From Bremerella alba (GTDB taxonomy: Bacteria; Planctomycetota; Planctomycetia; Pirellulales; Pirellulaceae), in assembly GCF_013618625.1 (NCBI RefSeq), contig NZ_JABRWO010000007.1, positions 124,001-188,000 of the forward strand: a stretch of DNA of 64,000 bases, written 5' to 3'. Positions within the stretch are counted from its first letter, which is position 1. Each line of letters starts with the position of its first letter. The translations under genes and the position numbers were made by a program. Positions 1 to 9,649 of the stretch are shown piece after piece. Below the pieces are notes generated by a model. The model made no database searches. It saw nothing but the letters and a program-made list of their open reading frames with translations, and was not told the DNA's origin.

Positions 1-828
1 GAAGTCTTGCGTGTCGGGGCCAAAGAGCGCGCCGACATACAATGCCACCGAAATCGTGCGATCGCTAGGCTCGTGCGGCCAAATCGCTACACGGCATCGG
101 TACACGCCATCTTCAATGGGGTGCGCGTCGTCGATCCGGGCCGGCGGCCAGCCTGGTGTGAACTTAACCAACGAACCGTCGACCTCGATGACGCCCCCCT
201 TTTTCTTTTTCACCGAATCAATGTTCTCTTTGATCTGCATCAGTTCGGCACGGCGGGTTTCAGGCGAAAGAGGTTCAATCCGACGAATAGTCGCATCGAA
301 CGCAACGTTGGCTGCATTCAAATACTCTTCCAACAGCACCGAAGAAAAGCTGAGCCCGTCGATCCCTTTGTCGAATCCCTGAACCTTGCCATCTTCCGGT
401 AGAAGATCGACCAGGGGAACATCAATTCCAAGCAGGTCGTGTACCGTATTTTCATACTCTTGGCGATTGAGTCGGCGCAGTGAAATCGGTCGCTCAACGG
501 CGTGCGAAACGGTCTCGACAATCTGCCGAATCAGTTGGCTTCTTTCCTCGTCAGTGGGTTGCTCCTGGTAATCAGGCGGCATCTCTCCTCGCTCTACGGC
601 ATGCACGACGCGCGACCACACATGAGCGTTGTCGAGACCCGCTGAAGGAAACTCGAGCGTGTCGAAACGCAAGCTCGCTTCCTGGGTGTCGGCGCCGTGG
701 CACTCGACACAATGGGTTTTGAACATCGCGCGCACTTGGGCATTATCAGCCGCAACGGCAAAGTTCGCGTGAAATGCGAGAGCAGACAGCCCCAGCAGGC
801 CGGATGCGAAAAGGTGAAGATTCTTCAT
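1..828 (-). CDS. Planctomycete cytochrome protein, DUF1592/DUF1587 type (3' end outside window)
   Basis: The reverse strand is open for 276 codons from the ATG at 828 to the window edge, so the C-terminus is missing. Residues 1-27 form a signal peptide ending in AVAA. A haem c motif CVECHG follows at residues 40-45, then a PPDYQEQP segment and the RLNRQEYENTVHDLLG motif typical of the DUF1587 domain. Family members are secreted proteins with an N-terminal cytochrome-like domain and DUF1592/DUF1588/DUF1585 domains; their substrate is not known. It is related to the gene at 16518 and is probably about one third complete here. No DUF1552 or DUF1501 partner is visible because the downstream side lies outside the window. 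Confidence 0.85.
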   Translation of the reverse strand, partial: MKNLHLFASGLLGLSALAFHANFAVAADNAQVRAMFKTHCVECHGADTQEASLRFDTLEFPSAGLDNAHVWSRVVHAVERGEMPPDYQEQPTDEERSQLIRQIVETVSHAVERPISLRRLNRQEYENTVHDLLGIDVPLVDLLPEDGKVQGFDKGIDGLSFSSVLLEEYLNAANVAFDATIRRIEPLSPETRRAELMQIKENIDSVKKKKGGVIEVDGSLVKFTPGWPPARIDDAHPIEDGVYRCRVAIWPHEPSDRTISVALYVGALFGPDTQDF

Positions 829-987
829 AGTTGAAGTATAACGGTGAAAAGGCAATTTCCTGACGTTTTTTTGTCAGCAGATTGGATCGTTTTCTCACCT
901 ATGACGAGCCCCGAGAAAAGGTTACGTCAAATTTTGCTCGAAACGTTGATTGCGTTATTCCAGATGGCTGATATCGCGAGTCAGTCC

Positions 988-2424
988 TTAGCACTCGCTG
1001 ATATTAACGGCCAGACCGCCACGTGAGGTTTCTTTATAACGAGAAGACATATCCGCGCCGGTACGCTTCATCACGCGAATAACTCGGTCGAGCGAGACAA
1101 AATGGCTTCCGTCGCCACGCAGGGCCAGACGACAAGCGTTGATTGCCTTGACTGCGCCCATGGCGTTGCGTTCGATACAAGGAACTTGAACGAGACCTTT
1201 AATGGGATCGCAGGTCAGCCCCAAGTTATGCTCCATGCCAATCTCCGCTGCTTCTTCGACCTGCCGTGGTGACCCGCCTCGCACTTCGGTTAGGGCTCCG
1301 GCCGCCATACTGCACGCGACCCCGACTTCCCCCTGGCAACCGACTTCTGCCCCCGAAATCGAAGCGTTCTTCTTATACAGGGCTCCGATCGCCGCAGCAG
1401 TGAGCAAGAATTGCTCGATCTTCTCCGGTGCGGACTCCGGGCAGAAACGGTCGAAGTAGCACAGCACCGCAGGAATAATCCCGGCCGCTCCGTTGGTTGG
1501 CGCGGTCACCACTCGACCGCCAGCGGCGTTTTCTTCGTTGACGGCAATCGCGTAGAGGTCGACCCAGTCGAGAATATTGAGCGGATCGCGCAGGTTCTCT
1601 TCCGGTCGGGTGGAAAGTGTTTGGTAAAGACTCGGCGCCCGACGACGCACGTTCAGTCCGCCGGGTAAAATCCCTTCGTTTCGGCATCCTCGGTCAACGC
1701 AGGCCTGCATCACTGCCCAGATTTTTTGAATTCCTTCGCGAATATCGGTCTCAGAACGAAATGCCTTTTCGTTTTCCAAGGCAATCTGGCTGACTGTACA
1801 GCCCTGCTCCTCTGCCATTTTCAGAAGTTCCGCGGCCGAAGTGAATGGGAATGGCACTGCTGACATCGGGCATGCAATCCCTTTCCCCTCATCCCCTTCC
1901 TTCACGACAAATCCACCACCAATGGAATAGTAAGTCTCGGAAGCCAACGGCTCCTCACTTTCACGCGAGGCAAACGCGCGAAAACGAAGGGCATTGGGGT
2001 GACCTTCCAGGAAGGTCTTTCGCTGAAAGAGCAGGTCTTTCTTTTCATCGAACGGAATCGTTCGCCTGCCAGCCAAGTTCAGCTCTTTTTCGCTGCGAAT
2101 CTGTTCTAATTTACTAGCGACGGTTTCAGGATCAATCTGATCAGGGACTTCTCCCTGTAACCCCATTAAAATGGCAATATCGGTGGCGTGCCCAATTCCG
2201 GTGAGCGCCAAAGAGCCATACAAATCGATCTCAACTCGCCCTACTGTTTCTAACAAGCCGCTACTGGCCAGGGCAGCCAGAAACATCTCGGCCGCGCGCA
2301 TCGGACCAACACTATGTGAACTAGAGGGACCGATTCCGATTTTGAACAAATCGAAAACCCCAACAAATGCTTGTTGCTCGTTGTTTTGCAGTGAATTATC
2401 GACCTGTTCAGGCTTCGTTGTCAC
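988..2424 (-). CDS. sdaA: L-serine dehydratase, iron-sulfur, single-chain
   Basis: Cytoplasmic L-serine ammonia-lyase converting serine to pyruvate and ammonia. The beta domain opens with [16 protein letters not shown] near residues 30-45 and the catalytic alpha domain contains [14 protein letters not shown]. Four cysteines fit the [4Fe-4S] ligand set: C363, C405, C416 and the very last residue C478. Their spacing (42, 11, 62) equals that of the Legionella enzyme as I recall it, where the C-terminal cysteine folds into the active site as the fourth ligand (tail-in-mouth). The length of 478 aa fits the fused bacterial form. The gene stands alone, with 145 bp to its upstream neighbour and 159 bp to the downstream one, so it need not be cotranscribed with the cytochrome genes. 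Confidence 0.95.
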   Translation of the reverse strand: MTTKPEQVDNSLQNNEQQAFVGVFDLFKIGIGPSSSHSVGPMRAAEMFLAALASSGLLETVGRVEIDLYGSLALTGIGHATDIAILMGLQGEVPDQIDPETVASKLEQIRSEKELNLAGRRTIPFDEKKDLLFQRKTFLEGHPNALRFRAFASRESEEPLASETYYSIGGGFVVKEGDEGKGIACPMSAVPFPFTSAAELLKMAEEQGCTVSQIALENEKAFRSETDIREGIQKIWAVMQACVDRGCRNEGILPGGLNVRRRAPSLYQTLSTRPEENLRDPLNILDWVDLYAIAVNEENAAGGRVVTAPTNGAAGIIPAVLCYFDRFCPESAPEKIEQFLLTAAAIGALYKKNASISGAEVGCQGEVGVACSMAAGALTEVRGGSPRQVEEAAEIGMEHNLGLTCDPIKGLVQVPCIERNAMGAVKAINACRLALRGDGSHFVSLDRVIRVMKRTGADMSSRYKETSRGGLAVNISEC

Positions 2425-2569
2425 ACAGTATTCCTACAGAAAGCGAATGGGGCGCCACTAGGAATTGTTGACTATCGCGCAATCCTCGTGAAGGGCGTTT
2501 CTTCCAAATAATCAATTCTTCGTCAGAGAAAAACGCGGAAGCGAGCGAATTCGACTTGGCAAACCACTG

Positions 2570-4048
2570 CTAGGCCAAGATGTCGTTCACGACGTGACCA
2601 TGTACGTCGGTCAGACGAAAGTAGCGACCTTGGAAACGATAGGTCAGCTTTTCGTGATCGATCCCCAACAGATGCAGCATCGTGGCATGAAGATCGTGCA
2701 CATGCATGGGGTTCTCGACGACGTTATAGCACACGTCGTCTGTTTTCCCGTAGGTGAACCCGCGTTTGATACCAGCCCCGGTCATCCACAGCGAAAAACA
2801 GCGGGGATGATGATCTCGCCCGTAGGTTTGAGCGTTCAGCGTTCCCTGGCAGTAAGAAGTTCGACCGAATTCACCTCCCCAGACAACCAGCGTATCGTCC
2901 AACATGCCCCGTTGCTTCAGGTCGTTGACCAGGGCTTTGGTTGGCTGATCCGTATCAAGACATTGCCCCGGCAACTGCTTGGGAAGCGTGAAGTGCTGGT
3001 CCCAGCCCATGTGAAACAATTGAACGAAGCGAACGTCTCGCTCGGCCAGACGACGGGCCAACAGACAGTTATAGGCATACGTCCCACGCTTGGTGACATC
3101 TGGCCCGTAGGCATCGAGCACGTGCTGGGGTTCGTCTGAGAAATCGGTCAAGTCAGGCACCGATGTTTGCATCCGGTAAGCCAGTTCATACTGCTGGATT
3201 CGCGTATGAATCTCAGGATCGCCGAACTCTTCCAGCTTCTTCTGATTCAGCTTGGCCAGGTCGTCCAACATTCGGCGGCGAGCCGTAGGATCGAAACCAT
3301 CTGGATTGCTTAGGTAAAGGACGGGGTCTCCCACACTCATCAGCTTCACGCCACTGTAGGTCGATGGCAGAAATCCGCTTCCCCACAGGCGATCGTAAAG
3401 TGGCTGACAGTTCGGCCGACCGGTGCCGCGAGAGACCATGGTGATAAATGTGGGCAAGTTCTGGTTCATCGCCCCCAGGCCATAATGGAGCCACGACCCA
3501 AAACTCGGGCGGCCAGGCAATTGATGCCCCGACTGAAAGAAGGTCATTGCCGGATCATGGTTGATCGCTTCGGTTTGCATCGAGCGAATTAGACACATAT
3601 CGTCTGCCAGTGAAGCGATATGAGGGATTAGCTCGCTCCCGATCTCGATGCCGGACTTGCCGTTCTTGGTAAATTTATACCGCGATCCGGCCAGCGGGAA
3701 CGACTTCTGCCCCGCCGTCATACCCGTGACCCGCTGTGTCATCTCGACAAAGTCAGCTAGTTCTTTGCCTTCGTTTTCTCGCAAAGCTGGTTTCGGATCG
3801 AAAAGCTCTTGCTGCGACGGTGCCCCACTTTGAAACAAGTAGATGACACGCTTCGCTTTGGGTGGTTTATGAAACGATTTTAGCGCACCACGAGGGGCAG
3901 CATCTGCGGACGTAGCCGGCTCGCCAAAGGCATCCTTACCCAACATCGAAGCAAGAGCCGCCACCCCGATACCGGAGGCCGATCTGCCAAAAAAATGCCG
4001 GCGGGTCAGCATCATCCGATGCTGGTTTGCATCGTTCAATGGATTCAT
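2570..4048 (-). CDS. DUF1501 domain protein, Tat-exported
   Basis: A 492-aa protein with a twin-arginine signal (LTRRHFFGRSASG, residues about 14-26) followed by a hydrophobic stretch ending near AFGEPA. The DUF1501 fold is alkaline-phosphatase/sulfatase-like; visible conserved pieces are LFQSGAPSQQELFDPKP, NHDPAMTFFQSGH, WDQH and VWGGEFGRTS. It lies 51 bp downstream of the PSD1 cytochrome gene at 4100-7228 on the same strand, the usual pairing in Planctomycetes, so the two probably form an operon. The catalytic activity of the family is not established. The first ATG (MNPLNDAN) is used; a later one right before the RR motif is also possible. Confidence 0.9.
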   Translation of the reverse strand: MNPLNDANQHRMMLTRRHFFGRSASGIGVAALASMLGKDAFGEPATSADAAPRGALKSFHKPPKAKRVIYLFQSGAPSQQELFDPKPALRENEGKELADFVEMTQRVTGMTAGQKSFPLAGSRYKFTKNGKSGIEIGSELIPHIASLADDMCLIRSMQTEAINHDPAMTFFQSGHQLPGRPSFGSWLHYGLGAMNQNLPTFITMVSRGTGRPNCQPLYDRLWGSGFLPSTYSGVKLMSVGDPVLYLSNPDGFDPTARRRMLDDLAKLNQKKLEEFGDPEIHTRIQQYELAYRMQTSVPDLTDFSDEPQHVLDAYGPDVTKRGTYAYNCLLARRLAERDVRFVQLFHMGWDQHFTLPKQLPGQCLDTDQPTKALVNDLKQRGMLDDTLVVWGGEFGRTSYCQGTLNAQTYGRDHHPRCFSLWMTGAGIKRGFTYGKTDDVCYNVVENPMHVHDLHATMLHLLGIDHEKLTYRFQGRYFRLTDVHGHVVNDILA

Positions 4049-4099
4049 ATTTCATCACTCCGTGAACTCGTCACGTTGAAATTAAGGAGGTACTTAGAA

Positions 4100-7000
4100 C
4101 TATTCGATCGTCACGAATTCGTCCAAGTTCAAAATCAAGTGCGCCACGCCTGTCAGTGCGGCGTGTTCGACATGGTCAAACGAAGTGTCAACCGGCGATT
4201 GGCCGACTGCCAGTAACCTCTTGGCCTCTTCCGGCGATTGAGCAAAGTGCTTGCGGAAAAACTGCAAGTTCTCTAGCAGGATGCCAATCGTTTCTTCGTC
4301 CGCTGCACGAGCGATCGCCAGGCGGTACATCCTGGCAACTCGGTCACGGTCATCTGCCGCTTCCTCTTGTAGCGATCGTTTCGCAAGATGCCGGGCACTT
4401 TCGAGAAACGTCTTATCATTCATCAATACCAACGCCTGAAGCGGCGTGTTAGTACGTGTCGCACGAACGGTGCAAACTTCCCGGCTTCCCGCATCAAAGA
4501 TCGTTTGCCGTGGCGGATTGACGGCCCGTTTCCAATAGGTGTACATGCTCTTGCGATACAGACCTTCCCCTGCGTCCTGCTTGTACCGGATACCAGCACT
4601 GGAAGCGACGGTCGACCAGAGTCCTGCTGGCTGGTACGGTTTCACAGACGGCCCGCCGACTTTCGAGGTAAGCAGCCCGCTGGCCTGCAAAGCCACATCA
4701 CGAATCGAGTAACCATCGGCACGGTAACGAGGTCCGCGTGCGACCAGGCGGTTTTCCGGATCGCGTTGCTTCAGTTCAACCCGATGAACCGAAGATTGGC
4801 GATAGGTGGCACTGGTTACGATCAAGCGGTGCATGGCTTTCATATCCCAGCCAGAGTCCATGAACTCGACCGCCAACCAATCGAGCAGTTCGGGGTGACT
4901 GGGTACTTCTCCTTGTAGCCCAAAATCGTCGACCGTTTTTACCAGGCCAACACCAAAGTGATCTTGCCACAAGCGATTCACGATCACCCGGGCGGTCAAA
5001 GGGTTATCGCGGGAAACCAACCACCGGGCCAATTCCAATCGATTCGCTGGCTGAAACGAAGACTGGCCGGTCACTAGCTCGGCAGGCACAGCTCGTTTTA
5101 GTGCTTCCTCTTTAACCGGTTCATTATATTGCCCACGATTGAGCAAGTAGATCGGCTCGTCCTTTCCTTGCCGCTCACGCATGACCATGACGCTAACCTC
5201 GGGCCCCGCCTCGCGACGAAACTGCTGCTCTGCTTTTTTCAGCCGAAGCTGTGCCTTCGCCAAGGGCTCATCAATTGATTCGTAATACTTACCAATGACA
5301 TCTAAGTCTTTTGGTTTTCGCTCATTTGCGGATTTCGTCAGGGCATCTTTCACTTCCTCCGTTAGCCCCGGCTGGGAGATCTTCCCCGCGTTGGCATGGT
5401 CAGAGAATGAGAGCATTGATTTTCCAATCGCGTGATTGGAAAACTGACTCTCAAATTTCAATTCGATGATGAGCTTCTCTTCACTCTTGAGGGCAATGGG
5501 CTCGGCAAATCGAACGTCGGCGGTCACCGACTCTGGTTTCACGTCAGGCCCGAACACCGCCCAACCGGTATTCGGCTTGTTATCCAATACATTCTTTACC
5601 GGGTAGCCATCTTGCTCAAACGATGCCGTCGCCGATTGCAAGGCAATCGGTTCTCCATGCTGAAGCACGGCCAAGCTCGTCAGAACGAAGTTCCCATTCA
5701 CGCTGGGGGCGAGTTGACGTGGCTTGGCGAATACATCATCCGGAAGTGCCCGTAATTGCAACGCGGTAAGCTGCTTCTGCTGCGGCTGAACCGTGATGCG
5801 ATAAGTAATCTCGGACGCCTTGTTTCCGCTAGAGTATCGAACGGTATTGTCTTCTTCGATGCGTAGGTCCCCGTCACCTTCGAGTTGTGCCTCTTCAAGC
5901 GTGGCTTGAACCCAGGCAATGGTGTCAATCTCTGGTGAAACCTGGTAATCGCGAAGCCAACGCTGCAGACGATCAGGTATTCCGGCCTGGGCGGTTTCCA
6001 TTGCTTTCTTCGCTTCGTCATAGCTGGTAAGCGTAGCCGGCGTGACTTTTGCCAAGGGTGAGCTTGCTTTCATCGTCGGGTCAGCGGCAATCCCGCGCCC
6101 GATCCCGCGTTCGCCGATGTTGTTGAAGTATCCGTAGAATTGATAGAACTCGCGTTGGCTTAAAGGATCGTACTTATGATCGTGGCAACGCGCACATCCC
6201 ATGGTGAGCCCTAGCCAAACGGTGGAGGTCGTCTCGACGCGATCGATGACGTTCTCTACGAGAAACTCTTCGGCCAACGCGCCACCTTCGGCATTCTGGC
6301 GGTGATTACGGTTAAAAGCGGTCGCCAGCCGCTGCGAGTCGGTAGCATTGGGCAACATATCGCCAGCCAACTGCTCGATCGTGAACTGGTCGAACGGCAT
6401 GTTCTGGTGCATGGCCTGAATCACCCAGTCGCGCCATGGCCAGTTGGTCCGTTCGTTGTCGTTCTGATACCCGTCCGTGTCCGCATACCGTGCGGCGTCC
6501 AACCAACGCAGCGATTGGTGCTCGGCATAGGCCATCGAATCAGTTAATGTGTCGATAGCTTCGGCATAGGCAGAATCGCTCGGATCGGCGAGAAACTTTT
6601 CCTGAACTTCACTAGGCGGCAACAGCCCTGTCAGAGTGAGCGATGCACGACGCAGGCGTGTCGCAGGGTCTGCTTCAGGGGATGGCGAAAGCCCTTCAGC
6701 AACGAGTCGCCGCGCGATGAACGCATCGATCGGATTGGTCGACCAGTGAGCCTTGGTTGCTTCAGGCCAAGGAGCCGACTCGATGGCTTCGTTTGGCACT
6801 GCTGCGCGGTGTGGGATCTCGAAAGCCCAATGCCGCTGGTACTCGGCTCCTTGCTGAATCCACAGATCCAGAATTCGTTTCTCCTCTTCGGACAGGGTGC
6901 GATTACTGTCCGGCGGAGGCATTTTCGAGAACTCATCATCGCTTTGAATTCGTGCATGTAGTTCGCTGGCTTCTAAATCCCCAGGCACAACAGCCGCGTA

Positions 7001-7228
7001 CCCCCCGAGGTCTGCCAGCAGGTTCTCTTGGTTATCTAAACGGAACGCAGACTCCTGGTTCTTCGCGTCTGGCCCATGGCAATGGAAGCAACGGTCCGAG
7101 AGGATCGGTTGCACTTGGCTGCGAAAATCGATCTTCTCTTCAGCTTGGCATATTCCGGAAATCACCAGAACGGTGAGTAATCCCAGAGATTCAATCAACT
7201 TTCGCCCAAAATACCGTAAACTGAACAT
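4100..7228 (-). CDS. PSD1 and planctomycete cytochrome C domain protein (DUF1549/DUF1553)
   Basis: A 1042-aa exported protein. A signal peptide spans about residues 1-28, followed by a PSCyt1-type haem motif C47-FHC-H51. The DUF1549 domain (about 130-400) includes a second GCARCHDHKYDP motif, and the DUF1553 domain in the last 300 residues includes NRLWQDHFG and GSREVCTVRATRTNTPLQALVLMND (shown in pieces). The family is abundant in Planctomycetes and encoded next to DUF1501 genes; functions in periplasmic redox chemistry or polysaccharide breakdown have been proposed but not proved. The gene heads a likely two-gene operon with DUF1501 and is transcribed divergently from the ECF sigma gene at 7407, with a 178-bp shared promoter region. 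Confidence 0.92.
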   Translation of the reverse strand: MFSLRYFGRKLIESLGLLTVLVISGICQAEEKIDFRSQVQPILSDRCFHCHGPDAKNQESAFRLDNQENLLADLGGYAAVVPGDLEASELHARIQSDDEFSKMPPPDSNRTLSEEEKRILDLWIQQGAEYQRHWAFEIPHRAAVPNEAIESAPWPEATKAHWSTNPIDAFIARRLVAEGLSPSPEADPATRLRRASLTLTGLLPPSEVQEKFLADPSDSAYAEAIDTLTDSMAYAEHQSLRWLDAARYADTDGYQNDNERTNWPWRDWVIQAMHQNMPFDQFTIEQLAGDMLPNATDSQRLATAFNRNHRQNAEGGALAEEFLVENVIDRVETTSTVWLGLTMGCARCHDHKYDPLSQREFYQFYGYFNNIGERGIGRGIAADPTMKASSPLAKVTPATLTSYDEAKKAMETAQAGIPDRLQRWLRDYQVSPEIDTIAWVQATLEEAQLEGDGDLRIEEDNTVRYSSGNKASEITYRITVQPQQKQLTALQLRALPDDVFAKPRQLAPSVNGNFVLTSLAVLQHGEPIALQSATASFEQDGYPVKNVLDNKPNTGWAVFGPDVKPESVTADVRFAEPIALKSEEKLIIELKFESQFSNHAIGKSMLSFSDHANAGKISQPGLTEEVKDALTKSANERKPKDLDVIGKYYESIDEPLAKAQLRLKKAEQQFRREAGPEVSVMVMRERQGKDEPIYLLNRGQYNEPVKEEALKRAVPAELVTGQSSFQPANRLELARWLVSRDNPLTARVIVNRLWQDHFGVGLVKTVDDFGLQGEVPSHPELLDWLAVEFMDSGWDMKAMHRLIVTSATYRQSSVHRVELKQRDPENRLVARGPRYRADGYSIRDVALQASGLLTSKVGGPSVKPYQPAGLWSTVASSAGIRYKQDAGEGLYRKSMYTYWKRAVNPPRQTIFDAGSREVCTVRATRTNTPLQALVLMNDKTFLESARHLAKRSLQEEAADDRDRVARMYRLAIARAADEETIGILLENLQFFRKHFAQSPEEAKRLLAVGQSPVDTSFDHVEHAALTGVAHLILNLDEFVTIE

Positions 7229-7406
7229 AGAGCTTCTTGCCTGGGATTTGATGGGAAATCATGGTAGGTCTGCCTATCATACTCCCGATTTGCCAATAAC
7301 CTGCCGCGCAATTTCGTAGAATCGTTTTTTCAAAGAATTTCCGGCAGGTATGCTTCCACCAGGGAGTATGTAGGTTGAGCGAAAACACCGTGAATGTGGT
7401 TCCATC

Positions 7407-7919
7407 GTGGAAAAAGATCGATTTCTCACTCTATTCCTGAAGCACGAACGAGAACTGGCAGCAATTGCCAGGGCGTCACTGCCGGATTGGAATGCCGTGG
7501 ACGATGTCCTGCAGGAAGCCAGTCTGGTGATGTGGAGGAAGATCGATCAACTTCAAGCCGACGACGAATTCATACCCTGGGCTCGCATGGTGTTGCGGTT
7601 CGAGGTGTTGAAGTACCGCCGTAGTTGTAGCCGCGACCGCTTATTGCTGGACGATGACTTGGTAGCGCTCATCGCCATCGAAGCAAAGGACGAGACTTCC
7701 GACTACGTCCAAGAGCAACGAACGGCAATCCGGGCATGTTTGGGAAGATTCTCCCCAGAACATCAAAAGTTGCTGCTGGCCCCTTATACACGCGAAGAAG
7801 CAGTCAAAGAAATGGCCGAAGCCGCCGGAAAAACGGCCAACAGTTTATACAAGCGACTGGGACGGCTACGTACAAAATTGCACGACTGTGTTCGGATGCA
7901 ACTGGGAACCACTTCATGA
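7407..7919 (+). CDS. RNA polymerase sigma factor, ECF subfamily (Rhodopirellula/Verrucomicrobium type)
   Basis: A 170-aa sigma-70-like factor starting at GTG. Region 2 is seen around residues 10-70 (LFLKHERELAAIARASL, then DDVLQEASLVMWRKID). Region 4 is in the last 60 residues (FSPEHQKLLLAPYTREEAVKEM) with a helix-turn-helix AEAAGKTANSLYKRLGRLR. The stop codon overlaps the start of the next gene in an ATGA, so sigma factor and FecR-like protein are translationally coupled. In this family the downstream FecR-LamG membrane protein is thought to act as anti-sigma factor or sensor. The divergent PSD1-DUF1501 operon and the 9650 gene are plausible targets, but that is inference. Confidence 0.9.
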   Translation: MEKDRFLTLFLKHERELAAIARASLPDWNAVDDVLQEASLVMWRKIDQLQADDEFIPWARMVLRFEVLKYRRSCSRDRLLLDDDLVALIAIEAKDETSDYVQEQRTAIRACLGRFSPEHQKLLLAPYTREEAVKEMAEAAGKTANSLYKRLGRLRTKLHDCVRMQLGTTS

Positions 7920-9466
7920 GCAGCGAACCGTCCAAGCAAACCGATGAGTTGATCGAGCGATACTTTCTCGACCCACAGTCCCTCTCAGAAACCGAGCAGA
8001 CAGCGCTCGTTCGCGCGTTACAGGAAAACCGCAGCGTACGCGACCGTTTTCGCGGTGCCGCATTCATTGATGCGGAATTGCGATTTGAATCGAGCGGTGC
8101 AGAGTTCTCCCCGGTAACGAGTGCATCGACTTCGTCGCAGGGAGATGCCTGGCCGAAATGGATTCTCGCTATTGCGGCCACTCTATTACTCGTCGGCTTC
8201 TTAGGCTACATCAATCGGCCGGCGAATCCTCAGCAAATACCAGGTCCGGTTGCCACGGATACAAGTCCTTTGCCGGCATCTGTTTCGGTTACGACAATCG
8301 CTCAACTAGATGTCGGACATAATCATCGCTTTGAGCTCGGCTTTGCCCCTGAAGGGAGCGAGTTCCCAAAAGGTGAATATCGTTTGACCGAGGGAGAAGT
8401 CACGCTAATTTTTCAGAACGGCGTGGCTGTCTCGCTTGAAAGCCCTGCCAACTTCTCGATCATCGACCCAATGCGGATGCAACTCGATCATGGACGTGCT
8501 CGTGCCATTGTACCTGAGTCAGGGCACGGGTTCGTAATCGAGACATCCACGATGGTGGTTGAAGATCTGGGAACGGAATTCGGCGTAGTAGTCAACGACG
8601 AGCAAAACCAGGAACTGCATGTGTTTGCCGGAGAGGTACGCCTTCACGAGAAGAACTTGCCACCGGAGCTTCTCACTGAAAACTCCGCACTTGCCTGGGC
8701 CACTAACACCAAACGCCACTCGATCACCCCTGACGATCGTGCTTTCGCGACCAGCATGTCGATTGGCTACAAGCGGTGGCTCGACCATAGCTTGAAGCTC
8801 CGCCAAGACCCCTCGGCGTTGTTCTACTTCGACTTCGAGACCGTCTCTCGCCAGAGCACAGAAGTCATCAATCGGGCTACGACCGGAATCGTCGACAACG
8901 GGCAACTCACCAGTGGTATTTGGGCAACGGGGCGTTGGCCCGAAAAAGGAGCGATGCTCTTCGAGAACACCGGAGACCGCATCGACCTGAACATACCAGG
9001 AAAGTATGACCAGATTACCATCATGGGCTGGGTCCAAATCAATCGCTATGACTTTGCTTTGCAGACGGTGTTTAACACAATCGGTTATGTACCTGGCCAG
9101 CACCATTGGAACCTGACGCGGGGAGGGTCTCTGCGGATGGGCCTTTCCAGCCAATACGATCTCACGAGCAAGCAAACCCTTCCTCGAAATCATTGGACGC
9201 ATGTTGCTGCCCAAATTGATTCACAAGCAAAGCAGTCCGTATATTACATCAACGGAAAAGAAGTAGGCCGACAGAAGTGGACGTCCACTATTCCTATTCA
9301 TTATGGTCCTAGTACGATCGGGGCCTGGGGCCATACCAATCGCTCGGGCCAGGTCGTTTACAGCCGTGACCTGCGAGGCCGTATCGACGAAATTGCTTTG
9401 TTTAGTCGTATCCTTTCAGTCACTGAGATTCGCGAAGCCTACGAGGCCGGAAGTAACTTTCAATAG
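7916..9466 (+). CDS. FecR and LamG domain membrane protein, probable anti-sigma/sensor
   Basis: A 516-aa protein. The start at 7916 is chosen because it overlaps the sigma-factor stop (ATGA) and begins MSSEPSKQTDELIERYFLD, an anti-sigma-like cytoplasmic N-terminus with a DPQSLSETEQTAL segment. One membrane helix lies at about residues 80-100 (WILAIAATLLLVGFLGYI). The exported part holds a FecR domain (about 120-260; LTEGEVTLIFQNG, VVEDLGTEFGVVV) and a C-terminal concanavalin-like LamG domain (about 330-515; IPGKYDQITIMGWVQ, HWTHVAAQID, GRIDEIALFSRIL). LamG domains often bind carbohydrate, so the protein may sense an extracellular glycan and control the coupled sigma factor; that is inference. 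Confidence 0.88.
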   Translation: MSSEPSKQTDELIERYFLDPQSLSETEQTALVRALQENRSVRDRFRGAAFIDAELRFESSGAEFSPVTSASTSSQGDAWPKWILAIAATLLLVGFLGYINRPANPQQIPGPVATDTSPLPASVSVTTIAQLDVGHNHRFELGFAPEGSEFPKGEYRLTEGEVTLIFQNGVAVSLESPANFSIIDPMRMQLDHGRARAIVPESGHGFVIETSTMVVEDLGTEFGVVVNDEQNQELHVFAGEVRLHEKNLPPELLTENSALAWATNTKRHSITPDDRAFATSMSIGYKRWLDHSLKLRQDPSALFYFDFETVSRQSTEVINRATTGIVDNGQLTSGIWATGRWPEKGAMLFENTGDRIDLNIPGKYDQITIMGWVQINRYDFALQTVFNTIGYVPGQHHWNLTRGGSLRMGLSSQYDLTSKQTLPRNHWTHVAAQIDSQAKQSVYYINGKEVGRQKWTSTIPIHYGPSTIGAWGHTNRSGQVVYSRDLRGRIDEIALFSRILSVTEIREAYEAGSNFQ

Positions 9467-9649
9467 TTATTAAACCTGTTTCGCTCACCATCCCAAGATT
9501 TCCTGAAAACAACGATGCACGAAATCTAGCAATACCTAGTCGTGCCCAGAGCCTATAGTTAGTATAGACTCGCGCTTTTCCCTTGATCCCACCTACTCGA
9601 AACCTCCCCCCTCAGAACCGTAATCAAAGCCTTCGATAATTAGGATCCC

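Noticed and set aside
7736..7915. Upstream start for the FecR-LamG gene, within the sigma gene
   Set aside because: It gives a 60-residue arginine-rich extension that is only the shadow of the sigma factor; the ATGA overlap at 7916 is the natural start.
8107..8113. Additional CTCCCCG junction
   Set aside because: The 7-mer lies within the FecR-LamG coding sequence without any further similarity and is expected by chance in 64 kb.
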